From Shewanella marinintestina (GTDB taxonomy: Bacteria > Pseudomonadota > Gammaproteobacteria > Enterobacterales > Shewanellaceae): a stretch of DNA of 64,000 bases. Position numbers and translations under genes: made by a program. Location: assembly GCF_023283845.1 (NCBI RefSeq), contig NZ_JAKILC010000007.1, positions 124,001-188,000 of the forward strand. Reading direction: 5' to 3'. Shown piece after piece: positions 34,158 to 44,172 of this stretch; the stretch's first letter is position 1, and each line of letters begins with the position of its first letter. A model generated the notes under the pieces. The model was not told where the DNA came from, searched no databases, and saw only the letters and a list, made by a program, of their open reading frames with translations.

Positions 34158-36071
34158 CTATTCGTCGGCGGTATTCGCTTTTATAGTTTCTTGGTTAACG
34201 AAACTATTTTGAATAAATTCATTTATTTTAATGTAGAGTTCTATTTGTGAACCTACTAATTTAAAACCGTGAATTTCATTTTCCATATAAAAATGTTCGA
34301 AATCTTTATCTAATTTCTCGAGAACATATTTCATTCTAAAGTAATGCTCATCTTCAACTATTCGATCTCTACCACCTTGAGCAATGAAGATAGGGATTTT
34401 TAGTTCATTTGCACGATAAATTGGTGAAAACTCTACTAAGGTATCCCAAGATTCATCAGGATCACCAAGAATATCCTTTAGTGCTTGATGGCGCTCATTA
34501 TCGGTTTGTACACCGCCAGAAAATAATAGCGGAATATCGGTAACACCAGCGTAAGAGATTGCACAGCGATATAAATCTGGACGGCGTATAGCGCTAATTA
34601 AAGCAGAATATCCGCCATAGCTTATGCCAAAAATACAGATTTTAGATGATTCGATAACACCTTTATCCAGCACTTTTGCTACTGCTGATTCAATGTCATC
34701 CTCAATTAAACGCCCCCATTGCTTTTTACCTGCATTTAAGAACTTTTCGCCAAAGCCTGATGAACCACGATAGTTTGGGGTTAAAACTGCGTATCCTTGC
34801 TGAACAAAGTAATGTACATCAATCGGAAAGTGGCGTGTATCACTCACTCCCAATGGGCCTCCATGTGGCATAACTAGCAGTGGGACTTGCTTATTATCAG
34901 TTCTTGCTGGAAGAGTAAGGTAAGATTCAATTTCTACCCCATCGCTAGATTTTGACGTGATCACTTCACTGGTACCTAGCTCGTATTTATTCAGCCAAGG
35001 GCGCTCTTCGCCGAGAAGCATGCTTTCATTAATTGATTGATTATAAAGATAGTATTTACTTGGTTTATCAATAGAGCTATTAATATAGATTACTTTTTTA
35101 TAATCTTGACTAAAGTTTATAACATAGCCGTTTGGGATATCGGTTGTTTTAGTATGTTTATCGACTAATTCTGATAGCGTTTGATTATAGATGTGATGAG
35201 CAACGCCGCCTTGAATATAGCTGTATCCAATCAGTTCAGGTTTGAAAGGATTAATTAAAACGTTTGCGATATCTCTACCGTTTACTTGGTAAACAATATT
35301 AGTAAACTCATTAACTTGAGTATTGTAGCTATATAGTTTTAAGTAACCCTCATCCTTTTGTGATAAAACCAATAACTCATGCTTTTCTGGTATAAACATG
35401 ACAGGTTTAAATTCGATTTCATCACTGTTTTCCCAGACTTGTCGCCACTGTTTTGAGTCAGGGTACTTGACATAAACTTCGGTTTGTCCATCTTCAGTGT
35501 CATAATTTACATTAACGCTACCAGAATGGTTAACTAGCCAACGTCCATTTCTAAGCGGGCCTTTAGTTATGCGTTTTTTGCTCCTAAATTGGCTCTCATG
35601 GCGTTCACTGTTTAGGTCAAAAGAAAACAAATTTGGTTTGCCATGTTTATATCTAAATGCAATAAACCTATCTTCTTGAGTTATTTGGGCATCAAAAACG
35701 TAGGTGTTGGAAAGTAGGGCGCTGCGTTTGGCTTTACCGTTTTCATTTATTTTATATAAATAAAGATTGCCGCCGTTTATGTCATCGTAAGTCGAAATTG
35801 CAAAATTATTATTTCCTAGCCATTCAAAATCGGAAATATAAGTTGAGCTTTGGGTTGATACTTTTAGTACAGGTGTTTCTATATATTTATTTAGATTGGT
35901 TAGTACAATTTCATTGTAATTATCAATTCGTTTTTTGACTAATAAAAAGTCGCCATTACCGTTGAGTTTTGGCATCACAAATTCCGGATTTCTAAAAAAA
36001 TCAGATTCAACTGATGCATAGGAATTACCTAAACCAAACAGAAAAACAAACAATAAAATTAAGCGTTTCAT
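34158..36071 (-). CDS. Secreted S9 family peptidase (second copy)
   Basis: A 637-residue exported serine peptidase with signal peptide (about residues 1-19, cut after YAS), an N-terminal propeller-like half, and a C-terminal alpha/beta hydrolase: VMPHGGPLGVSD, nucleophile Ser in FGISYGGYSALIS, Asp in GGRDRIVEDEH and His in EIHGF. It is more AT-rich than the peptidase at 20536 and only distantly similar to it. Its ATG overlaps the stop of the upstream gene by one base (TAATG), so the two are translationally coupled and probably act together in the envelope. Confidence 0.9.
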   Translation of the reverse strand: MKRLILLFVFLFGLGNSYASVESDFFRNPEFVMPKLNGNGDFLLVKKRIDNYNEIVLTNLNKYIETPVLKVSTQSSTYISDFEWLGNNNFAISTYDDINGGNLYLYKINENGKAKRSALLSNTYVFDAQITQEDRFIAFRYKHGKPNLFSFDLNSERHESQFRSKKRITKGPLRNGRWLVNHSGSVNVNYDTEDGQTEVYVKYPDSKQWRQVWENSDEIEFKPVMFIPEKHELLVLSQKDEGYLKLYSYNTQVNEFTNIVYQVNGRDIANVLINPFKPELIGYSYIQGGVAHHIYNQTLSELVDKHTKTTDIPNGYVINFSQDYKKVIYINSSIDKPSKYYLYNQSINESMLLGEERPWLNKYELGTSEVITSKSSDGVEIESYLTLPARTDNKQVPLLVMPHGGPLGVSDTRHFPIDVHYFVQQGYAVLTPNYRGSSGFGEKFLNAGKKQWGRLIEDDIESAVAKVLDKGVIESSKICIFGISYGGYSALISAIRRPDLYRCAISYAGVTDIPLLFSGGVQTDNERHQALKDILGDPDESWDTLVEFSPIYRANELKIPIFIAQGGRDRIVEDEHYFRMKYVLEKLDKDFEHFYMENEIHGFKLVGSQIELYIKINEFIQNSFVNQETIKANTADE

Positions 36072-36634
36072 TATAACTTTACTCCTTTGAGCTGCTTGGC
36101 ATAATCAAAAAAGTGGTCTTTATGTTCGCCGGTATAAATTAAATCGTAATCTTTAACTAAACTTGGAAAGTTGTTATCTAGATAGGTCATTGCTTTGCTT
36201 GCTTTGTTATTGAAGTAAAATCTAGCACCTCCAAGTAGCGAGTTCCTGCTAGCATTCATCGTAGTATGCAATAGCAGATGCCCACCATAATTGATTTTAC
36301 CTGGCTCTACTTTGATGGTGAGCTCAGCATCTTCAATATCTAGGTATACATCTTTATTAAGGTAGAGCCTGTCCCATTCGTATGTACCTGCTTCTACAGC
36401 TTCAAGCCAGTAGTTAGTGCTCGTAGGTTTTAGATCATATTTTAAACCATTCCCCCAACCCTCACCCGATAGTGTCACATAAGTGGGAAGATAGCCCTGC
36501 TCAACTTTTAAAGCGACAAGTACGTAGCCTTCATCTTTTTCTAGTGGTTCGATAGCTAATGCTGGGAAGGTAAATATTACAGACAGCAGTAATAATAACT
36601 TTTGTGTAAAACTAGACTCGGCATAAATCGTCAT
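36071..36634 (-). CDS. Exported protein coupled to the S9 peptidase
   Basis: A 187-residue protein with an N-terminal signal peptide (KLLLLLSVIFTFPALA) and a beta-rich mature domain (EGYVLVALKVEQGYLP, AELTIKVEPGKINYGGHLLL). The ATG at 36634 is used because AAGGAG sits eight bases before it. Its stop overlaps the peptidase start by one base. No family was recognised with certainty; the E.GYV.v.l.v opening resembles small exported proteins that precede peptidase genes in Shewanella and Alteromonas. A partner or substrate-binding role for the peptidase is inference. Confidence 0.68.
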   Translation of the reverse strand: MTIYAESSFTQKLLLLLSVIFTFPALAIEPLEKDEGYVLVALKVEQGYLPTYVTLSGEGWGNGLKYDLKPTSTNYWLEAVEAGTYEWDRLYLNKDVYLDIEDAELTIKVEPGKINYGGHLLLHTTMNASRNSLLGGARFYFNNKASKAMTYLDNNFPSLVKDYDLIYTGEHKDHFFDYAKQLKGVKL

Positions 36635-36897
36635 AACTAACACTCCTTTGTATAGTTATTTTTTGATAAGTTGCCACTTTTTTACATTTGCACAACATTA
36701 AAGTCAAACTTTAGTGCTGCAAATTTTATTATTTCGGTTCATTTTTTTATTGAAATTTTCTTTATATTTAATGGTTTAATCCTGTTTTGATAATTGTGTA
36801 ATCTGGCTAGTACTTTTTTCTATCAATGAAAGGGCGTGCAATAAACTATGTGCTCATCGCAAAAAATATTTAGATTATCTAATGATGGATAGAACGA
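36635..36897. other. AT-rich gene-free stretch
   Basis: About 260 bp upstream of the peptidase operon, very AT-rich, presumably its promoter. Nothing else was recognised. Confidence 0.4.
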
Positions 36898-36926
36898 AAA
36901 AAGACAGCATAAGCTGTCTTTTTATA
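36898..36926 (-). terminator. Rho-independent terminator of the TM2 gene
   Basis: An 11-bp stem (36898-36908 with 36913-36923), loop ataa, T-rich on both strands, 48 bp after the TM2-domain gene stop. Confidence 0.82.
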
Positions 36927-36973
36927 GTCTTTTATTTGTAATTTTAGGTTCGGTTTTCTATCAAAAGAAGTGC

Positions 36974-37315
36974 TTAAAACCCCTGAGTTACTCGCTTGCA
37001 GTAGCGTTGCTCAAAATGAAATGGCGTCATTCTTACGGTGCGGAAGGCATCGACCCAGCCGACAACCATAGGCACCAGTGTCCAGCTAAATGCGAGATAT
37101 AAACTGCCTTTTAGGTGCTGACCTAAATAGAATTTATGTAGGCCAAATCCGCCTAGTAAAATACTAAACCAGATAGCCAGTTTCTGATTTTTAATACGGA
37201 TATCTGGGTCTACGCCGGACAGAGAATCAAAACCTTGTGCAGCATGACATTGAGGACAAGTAACTACATTAAGGTCGATCTTATGGTTGCACTGAGGGCA
37301 ATCTAGGGTTTGCAT
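36974..37315 (-). CDS. Zinc-ribbon plus TM2-domain membrane protein
   Basis: A 113-residue protein. The N-terminus has a zinc ribbon of two CxxC pairs (LDCPQCNHK, VTCPQCHAA). The C-terminal half is a TM2 domain: two membrane segments with the hallmark GGFGLHKFYLGQHLKGSLYL between them and a VGWVDAFR end. The ATG at 37315 follows GGAG; a TTG twelve bases earlier is unlikely. The biochemical role of bacterial TM2 proteins is not known. Confidence 0.88.
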   Translation of the reverse strand: MQTLDCPQCNHKIDLNVVTCPQCHAAQGFDSLSGVDPDIRIKNQKLAIWFSILLGGFGLHKFYLGQHLKGSLYLAFSWTLVPMVVGWVDAFRTVRMTPFHFEQRYCKRVTQGF

Positions 37316-37623
37316 TACGGACTCCAATTGTCAATTTGCGATAAGGCATTATGTGTACAAGTGTGCGCTGAAAAATAGGTGCGCAGCTCACAAAATGAAA
37401 ATAAAGCAATTTGAAACCGCACAGGGATCACAGTCGGTAATACTTGGCTGCATTAGGTCGAGGGGCGTAAATATTCTATCTAAGAAAAAATTGAACCTGT
37501 CTTTGCGAACTTAGTTCGAATAACTTCTCGTAAGACACTGAAATTCAATTGAACACATCAATTAAAACCTGCATGATCATGCGATAAAAGCCACTAATGG
37601 CGTGCTGTTGTCAAAGAGTGATT
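37316..37623. other. Gene-free stretch before the Sel1 lipoprotein
   Basis: About 310 bp between divergent genes, holding both promoters. No clear operator, repeat or RNA was recognised. Confidence 0.4.
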
Positions 37624-38646
37624 ATGAAGTTTTTAATTTTATTAATGGTTTTCTTGCTGGCTGGGTGTGCAAGTTCAGAACGAAGCTCTGATCTTGCCTT
37701 TGAGAGTTATCGCAAAGCGGCTGAGCAAGGTGATGCAGACGCGCAATATAAACTCGCAACCCTTTATGATTTTGGAATGGGTACATTGAAAAATAGTGAA
37801 ACTGCAATCAAATGGTACCGAAAAGCGGCAGAGCAGGGCTCTGCAGAGGCTCAATATACACTCGGTACCTTTTATGACTATGGTCTTGGCGTGCCGGAAG
37901 ACAGGCAACAAGCATTGCATTGGTACTATCTAGCTGCTGAGCAAGATCATATCGATGCTCTCTATGGCATAGGGATGATTTTTCACTCGACAAAACAAGA
38001 CTACCCACAAGCTATTTATTGGATTAAAAGAGCGGCAGATAAAGGCCTCGATGAAGCCCAATATGATATGGCTAGAATGCTGACTTTCGGCATCGGAATT
38101 GAGGAAGACAAACAGCAAGCTTTTGCTTGGTATATGAAAGCCGCTGAGCAAGGCCATGTTGCTTCGCAATTTTATATTGGTTCAGCTTATGACTTTGGCC
38201 AAGGCGTTGCAGCAGATCCGGCCAACGCTTTTACTTGGTATCAAAAGGCGGCGAATAATGGCTATGTCAAAGCGCAATTTTACCTAGGTTCAATGTTTGA
38301 GCAAGGTCAAGGCACTCAGGTTGACAAGGTACAGGCAATTAAATGGTATTTAAAAGCGGCAGAGCAAGGGAGCATTGGTGCGCAATATAGCCTAGGGGTG
38401 ATGTTTGAACTGGGCGAAGGTGTAGTGCAAAACATACCTGAAGCGATAAGCTGGTATACAGCGGCAGCCAAGCAGGGAGATGCGGAGTCGCAATATGTAT
38501 TGGGCAGCTTATATGAGTCGGATAACAGCGATCCGCAAAATCAACACATTGCCAAGAAGTGGTACCTAGAGGCTGCGGCGCAGGGACATAAAGAAGCACT
38601 CGCAGCGTTAATGCAAAATCCTATAGACTCTGTCATAGCCCATTGA
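37624..38646 (+). CDS. Sel1-repeat lipoprotein
   Basis: A 340-residue lipoprotein (lipobox LAGC; ATG at 37624 rather than a non-signal upstream start). The mature part is a chain of about eight Sel1/TPR-like repeats of 36 residues with the pattern A..WY.KAAEQG...AQY.LG..Y..G.GV..D. Such solenoids bind other proteins; several bacterial ones sit in the periplasm or outer membrane and assemble envelope complexes. No catalytic residues are visible. It is single-gene. Confidence 0.9.
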   Translation: MKFLILLMVFLLAGCASSERSSDLAFESYRKAAEQGDADAQYKLATLYDFGMGTLKNSETAIKWYRKAAEQGSAEAQYTLGTFYDYGLGVPEDRQQALHWYYLAAEQDHIDALYGIGMIFHSTKQDYPQAIYWIKRAADKGLDEAQYDMARMLTFGIGIEEDKQQAFAWYMKAAEQGHVASQFYIGSAYDFGQGVAADPANAFTWYQKAANNGYVKAQFYLGSMFEQGQGTQVDKVQAIKWYLKAAEQGSIGAQYSLGVMFELGEGVVQNIPEAISWYTAAAKQGDAESQYVLGSLYESDNSDPQNQHIAKKWYLEAAAQGHKEALAALMQNPIDSVIAH

Positions 38647-38691
38647 AGCTATTCGTTTGATTTTTTTTGCTTTAAAATGCAGAGTTCCCTC

Positions 38692-38722
38692 ATTATGTTG
38701 CTACAAGTAGTAGCAACATAAT
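38692..38722. terminator. Long hairpin after the Sel1 gene
   Basis: A 13-bp perfect stem (38692-38704 with 38710-38722), loop aagta, 45 bp past the Sel1 gene stop. There is no T run, so it may be a weak terminator, an mRNA-end protector or a palindromic binding site. Confidence 0.5.
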
Positions 38723-38794
38723 CGCTAAGTTCTCAGTTTAGCCCGTAATTCCCATAGGCTTTAGCTCTTAATCTTGAGTATTGACTCCTGAGCT

Positions 38795-39520
38795 TTATCT
38801 CAAAACTTTACTCAAAAACGCCTGAGTTCTGCCCTCTTTAGGCTGACTAAATAGCGTATCAGGTTCACTCTGTTCAACAATATAGCCGCCATCCATAAAG
38901 ATCACTCTATCGGATACGTCCCGTGCGAAGCCCATTTCATGGGTAACAATCACCATTGTCATGCCATCTTCAGCAAGTGATTTCATCACATCGAGTACAT
39001 CGCCAACCATCTCTGGATCTAACGCCGATGTGGGCTCATCAAATAACATGAGCTCAGGCTTCATGGCTAACGCTCTTGCAATGGCAACACGCTGCTTTTG
39101 CCCGCCAGATAAGCTCGATGGGTAGGCATCGGCTTTGTCTTTTAAACCCACTAGGGTTAGCAATCTATCGGCTTCAGCACTCGCTTCTTGCTGGTTCATC
39201 ACACCTAACTTAACAGGGGCTAGCATGATGTTTTGTTTAACGGTTTTATGAGGGAACAGATTAAAGTTTTGAAACACCATACCGACTTTTTGTCTTAACT
39301 TATCAACGCAAGCTCCTGCGGCGGTAATGGATTGACCATCAATGAAAATATCACCTTGAGTTGGTTGCTCTAGTAAGTTGATACAACGTAAAAAGGTACT
39401 TTTACCGCTCCCCGATGGACCAATAACGCTGACGACTTCACCTTTGTTAATTTGCTCGCTAATACCTTTTAAAACTTGGTTGTCGCCAAAGCTCTTATGT
39501 AAGTTATTTATTTTAATCAC
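38795..39520 (-). CDS. Polar amino-acid ABC transporter, ATP-binding protein
   Basis: A 241-residue ATPase of the GlnQ/HisP/ArtP type: Walker [10 protein letters not shown], signature [15 protein letters not shown], Walker [15 protein letters not shown], and the switch histidine in [12 protein letters not shown]. It powers uptake with the permease and binding lipoprotein encoded just upstream; its start overlaps the permease stop by 8 bp, so the three form one operon (binding protein, permease, ATPase). Confidence 0.95.
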   Translation of the reverse strand: MIKINNLHKSFGDNQVLKGISEQINKGEVVSVIGPSGSGKSTFLRCINLLEQPTQGDIFIDGQSITAAGACVDKLRQKVGMVFQNFNLFPHKTVKQNIMLAPVKLGVMNQQEASAEADRLLTLVGLKDKADAYPSSLSGGQKQRVAIARALAMKPELMLFDEPTSALDPEMVGDVLDVMKSLAEDGMTMVIVTHEMGFARDVSDRVIFMDGGYIVEQSEPDTLFSQPKEGRTQAFLSKVLR

Positions 39521-40193
39521 TTTGTTTCAACCTCGTTTCGAATCTAGATAGCATAAATGTGAAGATGTACGTCAATAGCAAATAGATAATGGCACAGGTA
39601 AATAGCGGTATGCTGTCTTCAAATGTACGGCTACGAATGATTTCACCTGCGCGCATTAAGTCGACGCCACCGATAAAGCCAATGACCGCAGTCTCCTTGA
39701 GCAGTACAATAAACTCGTTACCTAGCGATGGCAGAATGTTCTTAATCGCTTGCGGTAAAATCACTTCTTTCATCGTTGACCAATGCGATAAACCGAGTGA
39801 TCTCGCCGCCTCCATTTGGCCTTTGTCTACAGCTTGGATCCCGGCCCTGATGATTTCAGAGATATAGGCACCACTGTTAAGGCCAAAGGCAATAATAGCT
39901 GCAGTGATTTTATCTACATCAAGTGATGCCAGTACAATAAAGTAAAGGATTACTAACTGCACAACCACTGGCGTTCCACGGATCACGCTAACATATAAAT
40001 TCGCAGGCCAACTAAAATACCACTTTGATGACATCTTCATTAAGGTGGTAGCCACGCCAAGTACAGAACCCATTATCATGGCAAAGAAGGTGACGATTAA
40101 CGTAACTTTTAAGCCGTTTAAGATGAGATAAATCCCGATTAAACCGTCTTCACCAATTGGCGTAAATAAAGAAGTGTTTATTGCATCAATCAT
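39513..40193 (-). CDS. Polar amino-acid ABC transporter, permease
   Basis: A 226-residue inner-membrane permease of the HisMQ type with five or so membrane segments and the ATPase-docking EAA loop [23 protein letters not shown]. The family stretch [15 protein letters not shown] is nearly exact ([14 protein letters not shown]). One permease gene only, so a homodimeric channel is expected. It overlaps the ATPase gene and follows the binding protein gene by 7 bp. Confidence 0.95.
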   Translation of the reverse strand: MIDAINTSLFTPIGEDGLIGIYLILNGLKVTLIVTFFAMIMGSVLGVATTLMKMSSKWYFSWPANLYVSVIRGTPVVVQLVILYFIVLASLDVDKITAAIIAFGLNSGAYISEIIRAGIQAVDKGQMEAARSLGLSHWSTMKEVILPQAIKNILPSLGNEFIVLLKETAVIGFIGGVDLMRAGEIIRSRTFEDSIPLFTCAIIYLLLTYIFTFMLSRFETRLKQSD

Positions 40194-40200
40194 TAGCTGC

Positions 40201-40938
40201 TCACTTCATGTATTTAGTAACAAGGGCGTCGTATTCGCCGTTGTTTTTCATGGATTCTAGGGTGCTATTGATACTCGTTAGCAATTCAGCTTTATCTTTA
40301 GGTACTGCTAGTCCGTAAAATTCAGGTTCAAAATCCAGTTCAACCATTTTTAATTGTGGATTTTTATTCAAAAAGCTAATGGCGGGCTCACTGTCAAAAA
40401 GTACTAAATCAACTTTATTGTTTTTCAGTTCCATAACGGCTTCAAAACCAGTATTAAAAGCGGTAACTTTTTTGCTAAAGGTCTTTGCCATGATATCGCC
40501 AGTTGAACCTAACTGTACGGCAATATGTTTGCCTTTAAGATCATCAATGCTGTTAATACTGTTGTTGTTTTTATTCACTAATACCATTTGGGTGGCTTCG
40601 TAGTAAGGTGTCGAGAAATCGACGTTCGCTTGTCTTTCTGCAGTAATGGTCATTCCTGATGCGATAAAGTCGATTTTTCCAGCATTTAACGCCACAATCA
40701 ACGAGTCAAAGTTCATGTTTTCAACTTTTAGGCTCTTACCTGCATCTTTGGCAATTTGGCGTGCAAGGTCGATATCAAAGCCCTTAATTTCATCACCACT
40801 AACGCCGCCTACATATTCAAAAGGGGGAAACGAAGCATTGGTGCCGACGACAAGCACATCATCGCTCTTACCACAGCCAGCCAATAATAAAACGCTTGCT
40901 AACCCTAAACTCACTAAACCTGTCATTGACTGCTTCAT
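40201..40938 (-). CDS. Polar amino-acid ABC transporter, substrate-binding lipoprotein
   Basis: A 245-residue solute-binding protein with a lipoprotein signal (lipobox LAGC, Cys22), anchoring it to the inner membrane. It shows VVGTNASFPPFEYV, GFDIDLARQIAKDAG, DFIASGMTITAERQANVDFS and IAVQLGSTGD, the standard marks of the family-3 solute-binding fold. Arginine, glutamine or histidine type cannot be decided from these alone. ArgR-like boxes upstream hint at a basic amino acid. It is the first gene of the three-gene operon. Confidence 0.93.
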   Translation of the reverse strand: MKQSMTGLVSLGLASVLLLAGCGKSDDVLVVGTNASFPPFEYVGGVSGDEIKGFDIDLARQIAKDAGKSLKVENMNFDSLIVALNAGKIDFIASGMTITAERQANVDFSTPYYEATQMVLVNKNNNSINSIDDLKGKHIAVQLGSTGDIMAKTFSKKVTAFNTGFEAVMELKNNKVDLVLFDSEPAISFLNKNPQLKMVELDFEPEFYGLAVPKDKAELLTSINSTLESMKNNGEYDALVTKYMK

Positions 40939-41365
40939 TTCAAACTCTCTTAATCAAATTACTTAACTGCCATCGACTATAAACTCACACCAAAATAAAT
41001 CAATACTTATGCAAAAATAATGCTTAATAATTCGGTTTGATTTGTTTTTTTGGTTAAGTTTTGAACGTTTCACTCGTGGTGTTAACCTTGGTTTAACAAA
41101 GGGTGTTGTTTTGTTTTACACTTGAGTCGGCTGATTGGGAATATAAGTGATAATGAATATTTATTGAGTAGGTAAAGTTGATGACTTAGATGAGAGTTTG
41201 GATAAATGCCTTAAATTAAAAGTTGAAGGTCAAACTAAAATGAGGAGCGGAAACGAGAAGTTGTTCAGTAGATGGGAGAAAAGGTTAACGATATTATTAT
41301 ATAGCCCCAAATACACTGTTAGCGATATTTTGGGGCTATTGATTAAAACCTTTGTAGCCTCTTGG
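40939..41365 (-). promoter_or_regulatory. ABC operon upstream region with possible ArgR-like box
   Basis: About 430 bp. aatgaatatttattgagt (41152-41169) agrees at 15 of 18 positions with the ArgR box AATGAATAATTATTCATT, about 215 bp before the ABC operon start. A weaker tatgcaaaaataatgctt (around 41008) lies closer. A hairpin, atagccccaaa with tttggggctat around 41301-41339, flanks the methyltransferase gene end. A 67-codon frame here is not called. Confidence 0.3.
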
Positions 41366-42118
41366 CTAAATTTTTACACAGGTAAAAATTGCATTGCCTG
41401 ACTTGCCGTTCCAAGCCAAGATCTTGTCATAATCATGTTCAAACATTTGCACTTCGAAATAGGGGGCTAAAAGTTGTTTTAGCTGCTCAAATCCTACTGC
41501 GACCATCGCGTGCTCATCTTGCCAAGATTGGCTTATTTGCTCTGTGGTCTTTTCAATGTTGACGATTAACGATTGTCTTTCGCCTTCCCCGCAATAATCC
41601 CAGCCTGAGCTAAAGGTAAACTGGCTGTCTTCATGGGCTAATTGAAACTTAGCAAATGAGTTGTTGATGATCATTTTCTTTTCAACGGCGTTGAAACAAA
41701 AAATACCGCCAACGTTAAGGGCGTGGTGCACGCTGGCTATGCACTGCTTTAGTTTTTCAATTCCATCGCTGTAATGGATTGAGTATAAAAAGCAGGTGAT
41801 TAAGTCTAACGGCTGTTCAACCGTAAAGTTTGCCATATCTTGTAGGCTAAACTCTGCTTCCGGGCAGTGCAGTTTGGCTATGTCTAGCATCGGCTGGTTA
41901 ATGTCTAAGCCCTGGCTTTGGTAGCCGCTATCGATGAAGTGCCTAACATGAGGGCCTGTACCACAAGCAAGATCAAGATGTTGTTTTCCACCATTGCCAA
42001 AGATTTGATGCAGTCTGCGAATGCATTCACTTTGTGCTGAGTAGTCAATTTCGGCACACATTAAATTGTAGTAACTTGATAAGTCAGTATAGAGCGCAGT
42101 AGTTGGTGCGGTAAGCAA
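41366..42118 (-). CDS. Class I SAM-dependent methyltransferase
   Basis: A 250-residue soluble methyltransferase. Motif I LDLACGTGPHVRHF binds S-adenosylmethionine; motif II/III sequences follow (SQGLDINQPMLDIAKLHCPE, FSLQDMANF, LDLITCFLYSIHY). The Tyr-rich N-terminus (LYTDLSSYYNLMCAEIDY) is common in small-molecule methyltransferases. Its substrate cannot be inferred. It is single-gene. Confidence 0.9.
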   Translation of the reverse strand: MLTAPTTALYTDLSSYYNLMCAEIDYSAQSECIRRLHQIFGNGGKQHLDLACGTGPHVRHFIDSGYQSQGLDINQPMLDIAKLHCPEAEFSLQDMANFTVEQPLDLITCFLYSIHYSDGIEKLKQCIASVHHALNVGGIFCFNAVEKKMIINNSFAKFQLAHEDSQFTFSSGWDYCGEGERQSLIVNIEKTTEQISQSWQDEHAMVAVGFEQLKQLLAPYFEVQMFEHDYDKILAWNGKSGNAIFTCVKI

Positions 42119-42259
42119 GGCTGTTGACCTGTAAATTGGGGTGCGGCATCTTATACTAATAGCTAGATTTAGCGATGATTAATTAAGCATATTGCGATCT
42201 ATCTCTCGCTATATGTAGCCGCTGAAATGTGTTGTTGATTAGTCTGGGGCGGGAACGAG

Positions 42260-42287
42260 TTAGCGAGTGCATAGCTGCACTCGCTAA
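42260..42287. terminator. Hairpin after the adenosine deaminase gene
   Basis: A 12-bp perfect stem (42260-42271 with 42276-42287), loop tagc, 25 bp past the add stop. The T run is short (ttttag on the minus strand before the stem), so efficiency is unsure. Confidence 0.6.
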
Positions 42288-42312
42288 AAGGCATATAACT
42301 TGTTAATGAAAC

Positions 42313-43308
42313 TTAAACAGTGAATCGCAATAGATGCTGTTTGACAGCATCAGATGCGAAGGAGTTATTGGCGCTGATTTTGTAGATAGCCATGTAATCT
42401 TGTTCAGTTAAGTTAAACTTCTCAACTGCAAGCTGTAACTCTTTGGTCATAGTAGTATCAGACACTGTCCGATTGTCAGTATTAATCGTAACTAATAAAC
42501 CATCACGATAAAAATCACCAAACGGGTGGCTTTCTAAATTCTCAACCGCTTTGGTTTGCACGTTACTGCTTGGGCAGGTTTCTAATGCAACTTCTTTCGA
42601 ACGCACTAAGTCGTACGCTTGTTTATGGCTGTTAATGTGAATACCGTGTCCAATACGTTCGGCACCTAGTAACGCAATTGCGTCATACACATTTTGGCCT
42701 ACACCTTGCTCACCCGCATGGATCGTAATGCGGTAGCCTTTATCAAGGGCATATTTAGCGTAAGGAATGTACTCATGGCAAAAGCCTGGTTCTTCACTTG
42801 CAGCTAAGTCGAATGCAACAACACCGTTATCAAGGAACTGAGCACCCGCGTCGATCACATCATTGATGTCATCTTTTGGTAGCACCTTAATAATCGACAG
42901 GATGTAGTTACCCTTAATATCGTATTGGGCTTCAGCTCTGCGCATACCTTTGACAACACTGCCAATGATCTGCTCAAAGTTAAGGCCTTGTTTACGATGT
43001 AATTGCGGACCAAAACGGACTTCTAGGTACTTCACGTTTTCTTTTGCTGCGTCTTCAAATAGCTCAAACGAAATACGCTCTAACGCCGCTTCTGTTTGCA
43101 TAACCGATACAGGCAGCGCAAAGCGGGTAAGGTATTCATCAAGGTTTGGGCAAGATTCAGGGGCCACCATTAGCGCTTTTATCTCGTCAACGTTATCGCT
43201 AGGAATAGCTGTGCCTTGGATTTTTGCAAGGTCGATAACAGTTTGCGGACGTACGCTACCGTCTAGGTGGCAATGAAGATCAATTTTAGGTAGCTGTAGA
43301 AAATTCAT
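42313..43308 (-). CDS. add: Adenosine deaminase
   Basis: A 331-residue zinc hydrolase converting adenosine or deoxyadenosine to inosine and ammonia, the same length as E. coli Add. The metal ligands and active site are visible: [11 protein letters not shown] near the N-terminus, the substrate-binding HAGEQG, HIGHGI and the late [12 protein letters not shown]. The ATG at 43308 has AAGGAGAG before it; an upstream start gives a non-family extension. It works in purine salvage with nucleoside uptake by NupC. Confidence 0.96.
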   Translation of the reverse strand: MNFLQLPKIDLHCHLDGSVRPQTVIDLAKIQGTAIPSDNVDEIKALMVAPESCPNLDEYLTRFALPVSVMQTEAALERISFELFEDAAKENVKYLEVRFGPQLHRKQGLNFEQIIGSVVKGMRRAEAQYDIKGNYILSIIKVLPKDDINDVIDAGAQFLDNGVVAFDLAASEEPGFCHEYIPYAKYALDKGYRITIHAGEQGVGQNVYDAIALLGAERIGHGIHINSHKQAYDLVRSKEVALETCPSSNVQTKAVENLESHPFGDFYRDGLLVTINTDNRTVSDTTMTKELQLAVEKFNLTEQDYMAIYKISANNSFASDAVKQHLLRFTV

Positions 43309-43770
43309 GAAGCTCTCCTTTATTAAGTGGTTATACCAACTATAGGCAAATAACGATTCATACCTTGCAGCGCAAAATAGAAACAATATTACATAGTTAG
43401 CATTACATAAAGTAAAGTCTTCATAATCAAGAGTTTAGGGCTCTTGGTAGAAACTCTCAAACCATATCATTGAGATTATACGAAGTGTTAACGGTCAATA
43501 TTAGCACTCATTAAGCTAGTTGCGAAAGAGCCTAACAACAAATAAGACCAAGGGGAGCATTGGCTGCCCAAACACAAAATCTGGTTTAAGCACGCATTAT
43601 CTAGGTATTTAGAGTCGATTCGTTTAACCCTAAAGCTTTCTTGGCTGAGTTTTGTAGAGATAAAAGCTGATTAAAAAATGATTAAAGCCAAAAGTGTAGC
43701 ATTACTGCCTTTTGGCTTGTTTTGAATGCTATATGCAGAGCTGACAGCACTCGGTATTTTTCAAAAATGG
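43309..43770. other. Gene-free stretch with a hairpin
   Basis: About 460 bp between add and the YdcH-like gene. aagccaaaag (43685-43694) pairs with cttttggctt (43709-43718), and on the minus strand a T-rich tail follows, so it may terminate the YdcH-like gene. Nothing else was recognised. Confidence 0.45.
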
Positions 43771-44025
43771 TTACTTTGATTCGCTGTGATGAGCTTGAAG
43801 CTTATGGAATAAAACATCTTTTAAGTTAGCGCGTTGCACTTTTAGTTGATGCATATGTTCGTCATCGGTTGGGCTACCGGCAATTTCTAACTGACGAATA
43901 TCATAATCGAGGAGGTGGTATTGCTTGGAAAGTTTGTCGAACTCTTGGTCGGTGTAGTTCAAGTAAACAATGTCTTGTTTAAATTCTGGGAAGTCGAAAA
44001 TAAGTGCATGATTTTCATTTAACAT
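43771..44025 (-). CDS. YdcH-like DUF465 family protein
   Basis: An 84-residue small helical protein with the DUF465 pattern: FPEFKQDIVYL, then a helical hairpin HLLDYDIRQLE and LKVQRANLKDVLFHKL. It is soluble, with no cysteines. Function of the family is not established. AAGGAG precedes the ATG. Confidence 0.82.
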   Translation of the reverse strand: MLNENHALIFDFPEFKQDIVYLNYTDQEFDKLSKQYHLLDYDIRQLEIAGSPTDDEHMHQLKVQRANLKDVLFHKLQAHHSESK

Positions 44026-44172
44026 TGGTGCTCCTTGAAATGCTGAACTTAAATGGCGAACAGAAACAATTTATGTTGGAACTGGTTTGACTATAGCACT
44101 GGCCAAAACCACAAAGTGAGATCTTGGCCGCTTTTTAATTATGGTGCATCGAGATAGTCGCTTAGCTAGTTG

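Noticed and set aside
41198..41401. 67-codon plus-strand frame
   Set aside because: It overlaps the methyltransferase gene end and a hairpin; no site or family.
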